DNA from: CAZDHT01 sp964505325
Lineage (GTDB): Bacteria > Planctomycetota > PUPC01
Direction: 5' to 3'
Length of the DNA: 32,713 nt
NCBI GenBank assembly: GCA_964505325.1
Contig: CAZDHT010000029.1
Coordinates: 1 to 32,713, forward strand
The notes below the pieces were generated by a model that saw only the letters and a program-made list of their open reading frames with translations, was not told where the DNA came from and did no database searches. This document shows, in pieces, positions 22,846 through 30,364 of the stretch. Position 1 is the first letter of the stretch, and the number at the start of each line of letters is the position of its first letter. The position numbers were made by a program, and so were the translations under genes.

Positions 22846-24414
22846 ATGGCTGCGAAAGCCGGAAAAAAGGCAGGAAAGGCGGAGAAACAGGGCAGAAAGG
22901 CCAAAAGAACGGCCCCCCCGCCCCCGGACTCCGACGCCGCTATCAGCGAACTCATCGACATGGAGGAGGCGAGCAAGCTCCTCAAAACCACCCGCCCCAC
23001 CTTCTATCGATGGCTCCGCGCCGGCAAGATCAAGGGCATGAAGCTCGGACGCCAGTGGCGGTTCTATCGCGAGGATATCGAGCGCTTCCTCAAGGGCCAG
23101 GGCCCCCGCGTCGACCTGCCCGCCAGCCTCAAGCCGCTCATCCAGACGCTCCGCCGGCGGGTCAAGGAGCTGGGCGGAAAGGACCCGTCCCGCAAGGACC
23201 TGAACGACGTGCAGTGCGCCGTGCGCCTGATGGTCGCGCTCGGCGTGGCGCTGAAGGCGAGCGACCTCCACGTCACCGCGCACATCCCCGAGCCCGGCGC
23301 CGAATGCGTCGGCGTGCTCCGGTGCCGCCTGGACGGCGTGCTGCATCGGTTCGCGGAGATTGACCTGCGCCTGCTCCCCGCGATCGTCGAGGAGTGGAAG
23401 CGCATGGCCGCGTGCGACGTGCGCGAGACCAAGCTCCCGCAAGACGGCCGCATGGTCCTCAAGATGGCCGACCTGAAGCACGGCGCCGGGGAGCGCGTCC
23501 TCGACCTGCGCGTCTGCTTCGTGCCCGCCGCGTTGGCCGAGTCGGTCACCGCCCGCCTGCTCGACCCGGCGAACGTGTCCCTCACCCTGGACCGGATCGA
23601 CTACGCCCCGAGCGACCGCGAGCGGCTGCTCGAGGCGCTCGGCGCCCCGAGCGGTCTCATCGTCGTCACCGGCCCCACCGGCTGCGGCAAGACGACCATC
23701 CTCTACTGCTGCGTCGGCCGGCTCGCCGGGCCGGGGGTCAAGGCGATGTCCGTCGAGGACCCCGTCGAGTACTTCCTCCCCTGGGTCACACAGATCCCCG
23801 TGAATCACGCGACCGGCCTGACGTTCTCGCGCCTGCTTCGCTCGATGCTGCGGTCCGATCCCGACGTGATCCTGGTGGGCGAGATCCGCAACCTCGAGGC
23901 GCTCCAGGTCTCGCAGCAGGCTGTCCTGACCGGGCACCTGGTGATGACGACCCTGCACACCAACGACGCCGCCAGCGCCCTGACGCGGATGGTCGACATC
24001 GGCTGCGTGCCGTTCCTGGTCGCCGACACCACCCGCCTGGTCACGTCGCAGCGGCTGGTCCGCGTGCTCTGCCCCCATTGCAGCGTGAAGACGGAGCCGC
24101 CGGCCGAGCTGCTGGACTGGGCGACCGACGCGGCCCGGGCGGGCGGCCTCGACCCGGCCGCACTCCCCGGGAACTTCAAGAAAGCCGTCGGGTGCGAGCG
24201 GTGCGCCTCGACCGGCTACAAGGGCCGTACCCTCATCGCCGAGATGCTCGAGGTGAGCCCGAAGATCCGCGAGGCCGTGGTGCGGGGCGGCTCGACCGAG
24301 GAGTTTCGCACCCTCGCCGTCGGCGAGGGGATGACCACCCTGATCGCGGACGGGGTGCGCCGCGCCGCCAACGGCCAGACCACCCTCGAGGAGGTCAGGC
24401 GGGTCACCTGGTAG
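22846..24414 (+). CDS. PilB/GspE-type ATPase with N-terminal excisionase/MerR-like HTH domain
   Basis: This is a 522-residue protein. The ATG at 22846 has AAAGGAGG 5 nt upstream. Residues 1-25 are Lys/Ala-rich. Residues 37-85 form an HTH_17/excisionase-like DNA-binding domain (MEEASKLLKTTRPTFYRWL, then GRQWRFYREDIERFL). From about 115 on it is a secretion/pilus ATPase: an N2 domain (ASDLHV, KLPQDGRM), Walker A GPTGCGKTT (about 276-284), an Asp box, Walker B VILVGEIRN (about 340), a His box (GHLVMTTLHTNDA) and a CxxC...CxxC zinc module (CPHC, CERC) as in PilB/GspE. The GspE N1 domain is replaced by the HTH. Pilus or secretion subunits are absent nearby, so its partner machine is unknown. Confidence 0.88.
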   Translation: MAAKAGKKAGKAEKQGRKAKRTAPPPPDSDAAISELIDMEEASKLLKTTRPTFYRWLRAGKIKGMKLGRQWRFYREDIERFLKGQGPRVDLPASLKPLIQTLRRRVKELGGKDPSRKDLNDVQCAVRLMVALGVALKASDLHVTAHIPEPGAECVGVLRCRLDGVLHRFAEIDLRLLPAIVEEWKRMAACDVRETKLPQDGRMVLKMADLKHGAGERVLDLRVCFVPAALAESVTARLLDPANVSLTLDRIDYAPSDRERLLEALGAPSGLIVVTGPTGCGKTTILYCCVGRLAGPGVKAMSVEDPVEYFLPWVTQIPVNHATGLTFSRLLRSMLRSDPDVILVGEIRNLEALQVSQQAVLTGHLVMTTLHTNDAASALTRMVDIGCVPFLVADTTRLVTSQRLVRVLCPHCSVKTEPPAELLDWATDAARAGGLDPAALPGNFKKAVGCERCASTGYKGRTLIAEMLEVSPKIREAVVRGGSTEEFRTLAVGEGMTTLIADGVRRAANGQTTLEEVRRVTW

Positions 24415-24453
24415 CACGTGGCGGGGCTCCGGCGGAAGCGGGCCGGCCGGCGC

Positions 24454-24482
24454 TTGTGTCCGCTCGGTGGGGGTGCTATACT
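24454..24482 (+). promoter_or_regulatory. candidate sigma70 promoter for the membrane protein gene
   Basis: TTGTGT (24454-24459) and TATACT (24477-24482) are 17 bp apart. The likely start codon at 24511 lies 28 bp after the -10 box. This supports a start at 24511 rather than at the upstream end of the open frame, which would precede the promoter. Confidence 0.5.
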
Positions 24483-24510
24483 TCGCGGTGTCCGAGCTGG
24501 GGGACATCGC

Positions 24511-25575
24511 GTGGCGGAACCGGACGGACCCATCCCTGATTCGCTGGCCCACGACCTCCCCGGTCTGCCCATCACTCTCGGCGATCTGACGGTTGACGAG
24601 AGCGGCTTCCACCGGGAAGCCCGGGGCCGACGTCCGGCGCGGCACGCCGCGTGGTCGGACGTGACGGCCGTCCGGCCGGGCATGTTCGCCCTGGTGGTGG
24701 AGGGCCGGCGGCAACCGGGTGCGGCGGTCCGCGACCTGTTCCGGGTCTGGGCGCGGACAAGGAACGTTCGGCGCGGGGTGGACGCCTGGAAGGAGTACCG
24801 GCTCCGGGCGCTCGAGCGCGGGCGCGTGTTGCACGGGTCGGCCGCCACGCCCTTCATGCGTCGGCTCGCGTGGCTTTTCCTTCTCGGCAGCCTGGAGATG
24901 GTGTTCTGCGCCGGAAGCATGCTTTGGATAGCGCCCCGGTTTGTGGATTCCGCTGTGGTAGATCCGGCTCTGGGTTCGAGGGTCGCTGAATCGCGCCCCG
25001 AGGCCCGCTGGGTTCCTCTAGTCACGGGGGCGGCGCTTGGAGTCATTGTCGCCGTCACAGTCTCTGTCTCGGCCTCCGCAATCCTCTGGCGGCGCGCGAT
25101 GCGCCGGTGGAGCCGGTGGGAGTTCTCGCGCGACGGCCTGGCGTTCCACGCTCGTGGCGAGCGCCGGGTCGTGGCGCCGTCGGAGCAGATCGGGTCGGGG
25201 CTGCTTCCGGGCGTGCGGATCGGGAAGGAACGCGTGATGCTGGGCGAGGGCTTTCTGATGGTCGCCGCCCCGGTGGTCTGGCCGTTGTTCCTGGCGCTCA
25301 ACGAACGCGCGGGGCGGAGGATGCGGCTCGGGCCGGTCGTGATCGGCGTGCTCTTCGCTGTGTTGGCCGGGCTCACGTGGCCGGTTGCCTGGTATGCGTG
25401 GCGGGACCTGCTGCTTTCCGAGCAGACTCACGTCTCGCCCTTCTTGGCCGTGTGGGGGGCCCTGCTGGCCGTCGGGTGCACGGTGGCGATTGTCGCGTTG
25501 CCTTGGTGGTTGCGCCGCAAGCACGCGCGTCTGCTGGCCGAGGGCCGCGCCCTGCTCGAGCGGCTCGGCTGGTGA
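24511..25575 (+). CDS. multi-pass membrane protein of unknown function
   Basis: This 354-residue protein is not recognisable by family. The GTG at 24511 is chosen because a promoter-like pair ends at 24482 and GGGGG lies about 11 nt upstream; the open frame itself starts at 24418. An N-terminal soluble part of about 115 residues (with LTVDESGFHREARGRRPARHAAWSDVTAV, which looks like a PH-like bacterial membrane domain) is followed by hydrophobic segments at about 118-140 and 170-195, a soluble loop that repeats the same flavour (WEFSRDGLAFHARGERRVVAPSEQI), then segments at about 250-265, 280-305 and 315-335. The two similar soluble parts before and after helices suggest an internal duplication. 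The function is unknown. Confidence 0.65.
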   Translation: MAEPDGPIPDSLAHDLPGLPITLGDLTVDESGFHREARGRRPARHAAWSDVTAVRPGMFALVVEGRRQPGAAVRDLFRVWARTRNVRRGVDAWKEYRLRALERGRVLHGSAATPFMRRLAWLFLLGSLEMVFCAGSMLWIAPRFVDSAVVDPALGSRVAESRPEARWVPLVTGAALGVIVAVTVSVSASAILWRRAMRRWSRWEFSRDGLAFHARGERRVVAPSEQIGSGLLPGVRIGKERVMLGEGFLMVAAPVVWPLFLALNERAGRRMRLGPVVIGVLFAVLAGLTWPVAWYAWRDLLLSEQTHVSPFLAVWGALLAVGCTVAIVALPWWLRRKHARLLAEGRALLERLGW

Positions 25576-25643
25576 CGCGGTCTCTCCTTCTCGCGCACGT
25601 GCCCGCGTGAGCCGGCGTTGTTCGCCGCGACGTCTCGCTGGGC

Positions 25644-25672
25644 TTGCCCGGCCGGCGTTTTCCACGTACACT
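25644..25672 (+). promoter_or_regulatory. candidate promoter immediately before a GTG start (leaderless)
   Basis: TTGCCC (25644-25649), 17 bp, TACACT (25667-25672). The GTG of the next gene is at 25679, only 6 bp after the -10 box, where transcription would normally begin. No Shine-Dalgarno is present, which agrees with a leaderless transcript. Confidence 0.45.
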
Positions 25673-25678
25673 CCGCGT

Positions 25679-26428
25679 GTGAATCGGCTGAGGATCGTGT
25701 GCCACAACGCGTTCTGGTTTCAGGGCCGCCCGTACGCGCCCGACCGGCCGGGCGGCGCGGTGCCGGAGATCCTGGCGCGGCTCGTCCAGGTTTATCGCCG
25801 GCTGGAGCCCGACGTCCTCTGTCTCCAGGAGATTCAGAGCGAGGGCGTGTTCCAGGGCCTGCGCGAGCAGATGGAGATGCCGGGCGCCTATTGCCCCGGC
25901 GGCGCACTCCCGCAGTACGGCGGGGCCGTGCTCTGGCGCGAAGGGGAGTTGCTGAGCGACTGGCGCGGAGGCGATGATCCGCCGGAGCGGATGTGGCAGA
26001 TCGTCGAGGCTCCGTTCGCGGGCGGCGTCGTGCGCGTCGCCAACGTTCATCTACCCTCGTCCCGCCATCTAGGCGAAGAGCGTGCCGCGGGTCGCCGCCT
26101 GGAAGAGATGGAAACCGTCGCGAGTCACGGGCCCGCGCCGGACATGATCGTCGGCGATTTCAACGAGCAGCCCGGCGGGCCCCTCGGCAAGCTCCTCGCC
26201 GCGCACGGCTACGAAGACGCGGCGGTTCTGACCGGGCGGACGCACATCGGCACGACCCCCGGCAACCGGCGCAACGACCAGATCTGGGTGATCCAGAGAT
26301 TCTGGGACAGCGTCGCAGACTACGGCGCAACCCCGAACGACGAAATGGTCGCCGACGTTCCCGGCAAGGAGCACCTCAGCGACCACTTCCCGGTGTGGAT
26401 CGAGCTGAACGCGGAGACAAAGACGTGA
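25679..26428 (+). CDS. endonuclease/exonuclease/phosphatase-family protein
   Basis: This 249-residue cytoplasmic metal-dependent hydrolase has all the catalytic positions of the EEP (DNase I/exonuclease III-like) fold: Asn10 (CHNAF), Glu51 (LCLQEIQ), His124 (ANVHLPS), Asp160 and Asn162 (VGDFNEQ), Asp200 (NDQIWV) and the Asp235-His236 pair (SDHFPVW). The family cuts nucleic acids, phosphoinositides, sphingomyelin or other phosphodiesters, and the substrate here is not evident. The GTG start gives a protein that begins exactly at the first beta strand. The stop overlaps the GTG start of the HAD gene (GTGA), so the two are translationally coupled. A leaderless start is suggested by the promoter position. 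Confidence 0.83.
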   Translation: MNRLRIVCHNAFWFQGRPYAPDRPGGAVPEILARLVQVYRRLEPDVLCLQEIQSEGVFQGLREQMEMPGAYCPGGALPQYGGAVLWREGELLSDWRGGDDPPERMWQIVEAPFAGGVVRVANVHLPSSRHLGEERAAGRRLEEMETVASHGPAPDMIVGDFNEQPGGPLGKLLAAHGYEDAAVLTGRTHIGTTPGNRRNDQIWVIQRFWDSVADYGATPNDEMVADVPGKEHLSDHFPVWIELNAETKT

Positions 26429-27147
26429 GTACATTCGACTGCGTTTTCTTCGACTCGGGCGGCACCTTGTACCAGCACTTGGCCGACTGCACGGACCCGT
26501 CACGCCAGGAGGTCAACGCGCGCCGGCTGGACCGCGTCGCCGCGCTCATCAGCGCGTTCGGCGTCGAGATCGGGTTCGACGAGCTGGCGGCCGTGCTGAC
26601 CCGCTGCGAAGTTGGGTGCCGCGACACACTGGGCGTCCGGTACAACTACCACCAACTGATGATCACGTTCATCGATGAACTGGGCCTCGCCCTCGGGCCG
26701 GAAGTAGCGGCCTGCCTGGCCGACGCGTATTGCGGCCCGCGCTACGCGAGCTGGCTCTTCCCCGGCACGCGCGCCATGCTGCAAGCCCTCCACGATGCCG
26801 GCCTATACCTCGGCGTCATCGCCAACACTTACTGGCCCGGCTTCACCATGGACCGCGCCTTCGCCGGCGTCGGGCTTCTGCAGTTCTTCCAGACCCGCAT
26901 CTACTCGGGCGACGTGGGCGTGGCCAAGCCGGACCCGGCCATCTTCCTCCTCGCCGAGGAGGTCTCCGGCCGACGCGGCGGGCGCATCCTTTACGTGGGC
27001 GACGACCTGGAGGCGGACGTCCACGGCGCCGCCGGGGCCGGCTGGACCGCCGCGCTCAGGCGGTCGGCAGCCCCCGCCGGCGACGACCTCGCCGACTTCG
27101 TGTTCGGCCATTGCGATGAACTGACCGACTTCGTCCTCGGCGACTGA
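26425..27147 (+). CDS. HAD-superfamily hydrolase-like protein
   Basis: This is a 240-residue cytoplasmic protein with a helical cap after motif I. Motif I is VFFDSGGT: the nucleophile Asp10 is present but the second Asp of the usual DxDGT is Gly12. Motif II is ANT at about residue 134, motif III is Lys168 (AKPDP) and motif IV is GDDLEAD (Asp193/194). Absence of the second Asp removes the usual general acid/base of HAD phosphatases, so this is either a different HAD activity or one using another residue. It starts with GTG inside the stop codon of the EEP gene. A GC-rich hairpin about 75 bp downstream could end the transcript. Confidence 0.82.
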   Translation: MSTFDCVFFDSGGTLYQHLADCTDPSRQEVNARRLDRVAALISAFGVEIGFDELAAVLTRCEVGCRDTLGVRYNYHQLMITFIDELGLALGPEVAACLADAYCGPRYASWLFPGTRAMLQALHDAGLYLGVIANTYWPGFTMDRAFAGVGLLQFFQTRIYSGDVGVAKPDPAIFLLAEEVSGRRGGRILYVGDDLEADVHGAAGAGWTAALRRSAAPAGDDLADFVFGHCDELTDFVLGD

Positions 27148-27220
27148 TCACTGGTGGACGAGCCCTTCGCCAGGCCCGGCACCCAAGTTGCAGCGGCGTT
27201 CAAGTGAGCGCCCCTGCGCC

Positions 27221-27241
27221 CGACGGCTCGCCGCGCCGTCG
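27221..27241. terminator. GC hairpin downstream of the HAD gene
   Basis: CGACGGC (27221-27227) and GCCGTCG (27235-27241) form a 7-bp stem with a 7-nt loop between the HAD stop and the next promoter. There is no T-run, so it would at best aid termination. Confidence 0.25.
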
Positions 27242-27295
27242 TCACCATCCCGCATTCGCGGCGTCCACTCGCGCTCACTCGCTCGGGGCGCGCTA

Positions 27296-27324
27296 TTGCC
27301 CCCGGCCCCGCAACTGCGTATAAT
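27296..27324 (+). promoter_or_regulatory. sigma70 promoter for the Gfo/Idh/MocA gene
   Basis: TTGCCC (27296-27301), 17 bp, TATAAT (27319-27324, perfect). It lies 59 bp before the TTG start of the oxidoreductase gene. Confidence 0.65.
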
Positions 27325-27383
27325 CTGCCCTTCATCGGTGTCCCACAGAGGCATTTGTCGCTCAGAGAGCAAGGAGTCGTGCG

Positions 27384-28433
27384 TTGGCGAAGACGAGAAC
27401 ACTGAAGGTCGGCGTGATCGGGGCTGGAGGCATCGCGGGATCACACATCAAGCGCCTGCAGACGATTGAGGATGTCGAGGTCCACGCGGTGTGCGACATC
27501 CGCGAAGGCGCGGCCAAGCAGAAGGCGGACGAGTTCAACATCCCGCAAGTCTTCAAGGACTACAAGGACCTCCTGAAGCTCAAGGCGGTGAAGGCAGTCT
27601 CGGTGTGCACGCCGAACTTCTTCCACGCCGAGCCGACCGTCGCGGCGCTGAAGGCGGGCAAGCACGTGATCGTCGAGAAACCGATGGCGATGAACGTGAA
27701 GGAAGCGAAGGCGATGGTGGACGCGGCGAAGAAGGCCCGCAAGGTCCTCGTCGTCGGGTTCCAACTCCGGTACAGCCCCAACGCCCAGATGCTCAAGCGC
27801 GCCGTCGATGACGGGAAGCTGGGCAAAGTTCTCTACGTCCGCTGCCAGGCGATGCGCCGGCGCGGCATCCCCAACTGGGGGGTGTTCGGCCGCAAGGAGC
27901 TTCAGGGCGGCGGCGGGATGATCGACCTCGGCGTTCACATCCTCGAATGCGCCCACTACGTGATGGGCAAGCCCGAGCCCATCACGGCGTCGGGGCAATG
28001 CTACACCTATCTGGGCAACAAGAAGTCCGACGTCCTCTCCGTATGGCCGGACTGGGATTACAGGACGTACAACGTCGAAGACCTCGCCGTGGGGATGATC
28101 CGTTTCGAGAACGGCGCCACGCTGGTCATCGAGTCGAGCTTCGTCGCGCACATCGAGAAGAACGTCTTCAACTTCCAGGTGATGGGCGAGAAGGGCGGCG
28201 GCACCTACGACCCGCCGAGGCTGTTCACCGACATGGCCGGCACGATGTTCAACCTCGAACCCGCGTTCCTGGGCAAGCAGGATGCGTGGGACGTGAAGAT
28301 GCGGGATTGGGTCAATGCCATCCGCACCGGCAAGAAGCCCCTGGCGCCCGGCGAGGACGGCCTGGTCGTCCAGAAGATGCTCAACGGCATCTACCGCAGC
28401 GCCGAGCTGGGCAAGGAAGTGCGGATCCGCTAG
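27384..28433 (+). CDS. Gfo/Idh/MocA-family NAD(P)-dependent oxidoreductase
   Basis: This 349-residue cytoplasmic dehydrogenase has a Rossmann domain with the GVIGAGGIAGSH dinucleotide loop (about 10-21), the family's EKP signature (Glu98-Lys99-Pro100; the Lys is catalytic) and the C-terminal alpha/beta domain beginning near residue 125, with GGGMIDLGVHILECAHYVMG holding the active-site Asp/His region. Members oxidise sugars, inositols or their derivatives, and substrate choice is not predictable. It uses a TTG start with AAGGAG 7 nt upstream, and a good promoter lies just before. Its stop codon overlaps the stop of the convergent glycosyltransferase gene on the palindrome CTAG. Confidence 0.92.
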   Translation: MAKTRTLKVGVIGAGGIAGSHIKRLQTIEDVEVHAVCDIREGAAKQKADEFNIPQVFKDYKDLLKLKAVKAVSVCTPNFFHAEPTVAALKAGKHVIVEKPMAMNVKEAKAMVDAAKKARKVLVVGFQLRYSPNAQMLKRAVDDGKLGKVLYVRCQAMRRRGIPNWGVFGRKELQGGGGMIDLGVHILECAHYVMGKPEPITASGQCYTYLGNKKSDVLSVWPDWDYRTYNVEDLAVGMIRFENGATLVIESSFVAHIEKNVFNFQVMGEKGGGTYDPPRLFTDMAGTMFNLEPAFLGKQDAWDVKMRDWVNAIRTGKKPLAPGEDGLVVQKMLNGIYRSAELGKEVRIR

Positions 28434-30304
28434 TCGATACGCACGAGCACGAGTGTGCCCTTTTCGTGCCGGACACGGGTGACTTCGGTTCGGCGCCGGC
28501 CCGGAGGCAGCTCGAACGCAGTGGGGCGGTCTTGCCTCAGGCAAATAAACAGAGGGGCCGGGCTCGTGCGCAGGATGGTGTCCAGGTCACGCGGCCGCAG
28601 CACCTCGCCGTCCAGATAGAACATCATGTCGTACTGGACCCTGCCGTAAACATACAGCGTGCGGCCCGGCGGGACGTGACTTCGTATCCGCTGGCACGCA
28701 GGGCGAACGGACTCCTCCCGGTTGATCCGCTCTGCGGCCCCAAAGTCAACTATCATGCTCGCCGCGACCGAGACGACCAGCAGCGCGGCGAGCGGCGCCC
28801 ACGGAACCCGGCGAACCCGGTGCAGGTAGAGGCCCAGTGCGGCCCCGGCGACTGTCACCGCCGCGACAGTCACCCACCCCGAAGACGTCGCCCCGGACGC
28901 GAACCACGCTCCGACCATCGCGAACGGCGCGGCGCACGCGGCGTACACCCCGGCGGCGCCCAGGAAGCGAACGTACCGGTTCATCCATCGCCTGAGTTTG
29001 CCCCTTGAGCCGCGCACCATGACGTCCGCCGCCAGCAGCGCAGCCGCCGGAAACAGCGGCTGCAAGTACCGGGACGCCTTGCCCGGGCTGGCCACGGAGA
29101 ACAGCACGAGACCTGCCAGCACCCAGCAGCGCGCCAGCAGGAGCATGCGCCGCCGCCGGCCAGCACCAGAGGGGGCATACGCAGGGAAAAACGCCAGCGG
29201 CGCGAAGAGGCTCGCCGGCAGAGCCACCACCGGGAAGTTCGCCAGGTAGTACCAGACCGGCCGTTCGGTCACCCCGACCTGCATGACCCGCGCGCTCCAG
29301 CCCTGTTGTTTCACCGTGGCCCACCACGTCTCAAACGGCAGCCGATGGATCAGTAGAATCGCCCAGGGCGCCACGGCCAGAACCACAATCCCCGCGGCAA
29401 TCAGCCAGCGCCAATTCCACAGGCTGGGTCCTTTCCCGCTGACCGCGAAGTACAACAGCATGCCGCCCGACAGCGCGTACAGCCCCGCCGCAGGGCCGAT
29501 GCCCCGCGCGGACAGCGCCGAACCCAGCCAGACCAGAAACGCCGCCGCCGCCAGGTAGGGCAGCCACCTTCTGCCGCTCGCCGCCAGCCACCCACCTCGC
29601 AGGAACCCGACGTAGAGCATTACCGTGGGGACAAAGAAGAGGAGAATGATCGGTCCCTTGGTCATCAGACCGAGGCCCAGCCCCGCCCCGCACATCAGCG
29701 CCCACGCCCACGCGCCGCGGGCACCCTCGAACATGTAGAACGCGCCGAACAGCGAGACGGCCACCCACAAAGAGAGCATCATGTTCACAAGGCCCTTCGT
29801 GGCCCCGCCGAAAACGTGCGGCATCATGGCCGCGACGACACAGGCGACGAACCCCGTGGACCATCCGAAAGCGGCCCGCACCGAGAAGTAGGTCACCAGC
29901 AGAGCGCCGATGGCACAAAGCGCCGAAACCGACCTCACCGAGGCCGCGGTCACGTCACCCCAGGGGCGCGACACGATCGCGACCGCCCAATAGAACAGCG
30001 GGGGTTTCGCCAGATACGGTTTCGCCCGCAGGCGGGGCACGATGTAGTCGCCCGTGCGCATCATCCCGCGGGCAGGGATCGCGCGCATGGCCTCCATCGA
30101 GCGGGTGATGTCCGCCTTGCCCGCCCCCCATATCCACGCAATGACAGCATAGACCACGAGGCCGGCAAGCAGGGCCGCCTCGCGGCCGCGGGAGATACGC
30201 GGAGAAAGGCGCAGGGGAACGGCTTCGAACATCGGGCCGGGACCGAGCTGCTCCGGGTGCGGTCCCACGGGCTCACGTCCTTCCTCGGGGACATCGGTGT
30301 TCAT
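28430..30304 (-). CDS. GT39/ArnT-like polytopic membrane glycosyltransferase
   Basis: This 624-residue membrane protein has about 10-12 hydrophobic segments from residue 43 on. The first external loop has Asp65 (ADITRSMEAMR), TGDYIVPRL and KPPLFYW (100-106), the signature of the PMT/ArnT group that transfers sugars from polyprenyl-phosphate donors to proteins, lipids or polymers. The canonical DE at the start of the loop is D-I here, so the second acidic residue is shifted or missing. A soluble C-terminal domain (about 540-624) includes LYVYGRVQYDMMFYLDGEVLRPRDLD, like the periplasmic domain of ArnT relatives. The first 42 residues are a Pro-rich cytoplasmic tail. It lies 60 bp after the metallophosphatase gene on the same strand and is probably co-transcribed. 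Confidence 0.85.
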   Translation of the reverse strand: MNTDVPEEGREPVGPHPEQLGPGPMFEAVPLRLSPRISRGREAALLAGLVVYAVIAWIWGAGKADITRSMEAMRAIPARGMMRTGDYIVPRLRAKPYLAKPPLFYWAVAIVSRPWGDVTAASVRSVSALCAIGALLVTYFSVRAAFGWSTGFVACVVAAMMPHVFGGATKGLVNMMLSLWVAVSLFGAFYMFEGARGAWAWALMCGAGLGLGLMTKGPIILLFFVPTVMLYVGFLRGGWLAASGRRWLPYLAAAAFLVWLGSALSARGIGPAAGLYALSGGMLLYFAVSGKGPSLWNWRWLIAAGIVVLAVAPWAILLIHRLPFETWWATVKQQGWSARVMQVGVTERPVWYYLANFPVVALPASLFAPLAFFPAYAPSGAGRRRRMLLLARCWVLAGLVLFSVASPGKASRYLQPLFPAAALLAADVMVRGSRGKLRRWMNRYVRFLGAAGVYAACAAPFAMVGAWFASGATSSGWVTVAAVTVAGAALGLYLHRVRRVPWAPLAALLVVSVAASMIVDFGAAERINREESVRPACQRIRSHVPPGRTLYVYGRVQYDMMFYLDGEVLRPRDLDTILRTSPAPLFICLRQDRPTAFELPPGRRRTEVTRVRHEKGTLVLVRID

Positions 30305-30364
30305 GGCTCAACCCCGGAAGGTCGGGCGGCGGAGAGGCGCCCGGCCCTGCTGCGTGCGCCGTGC

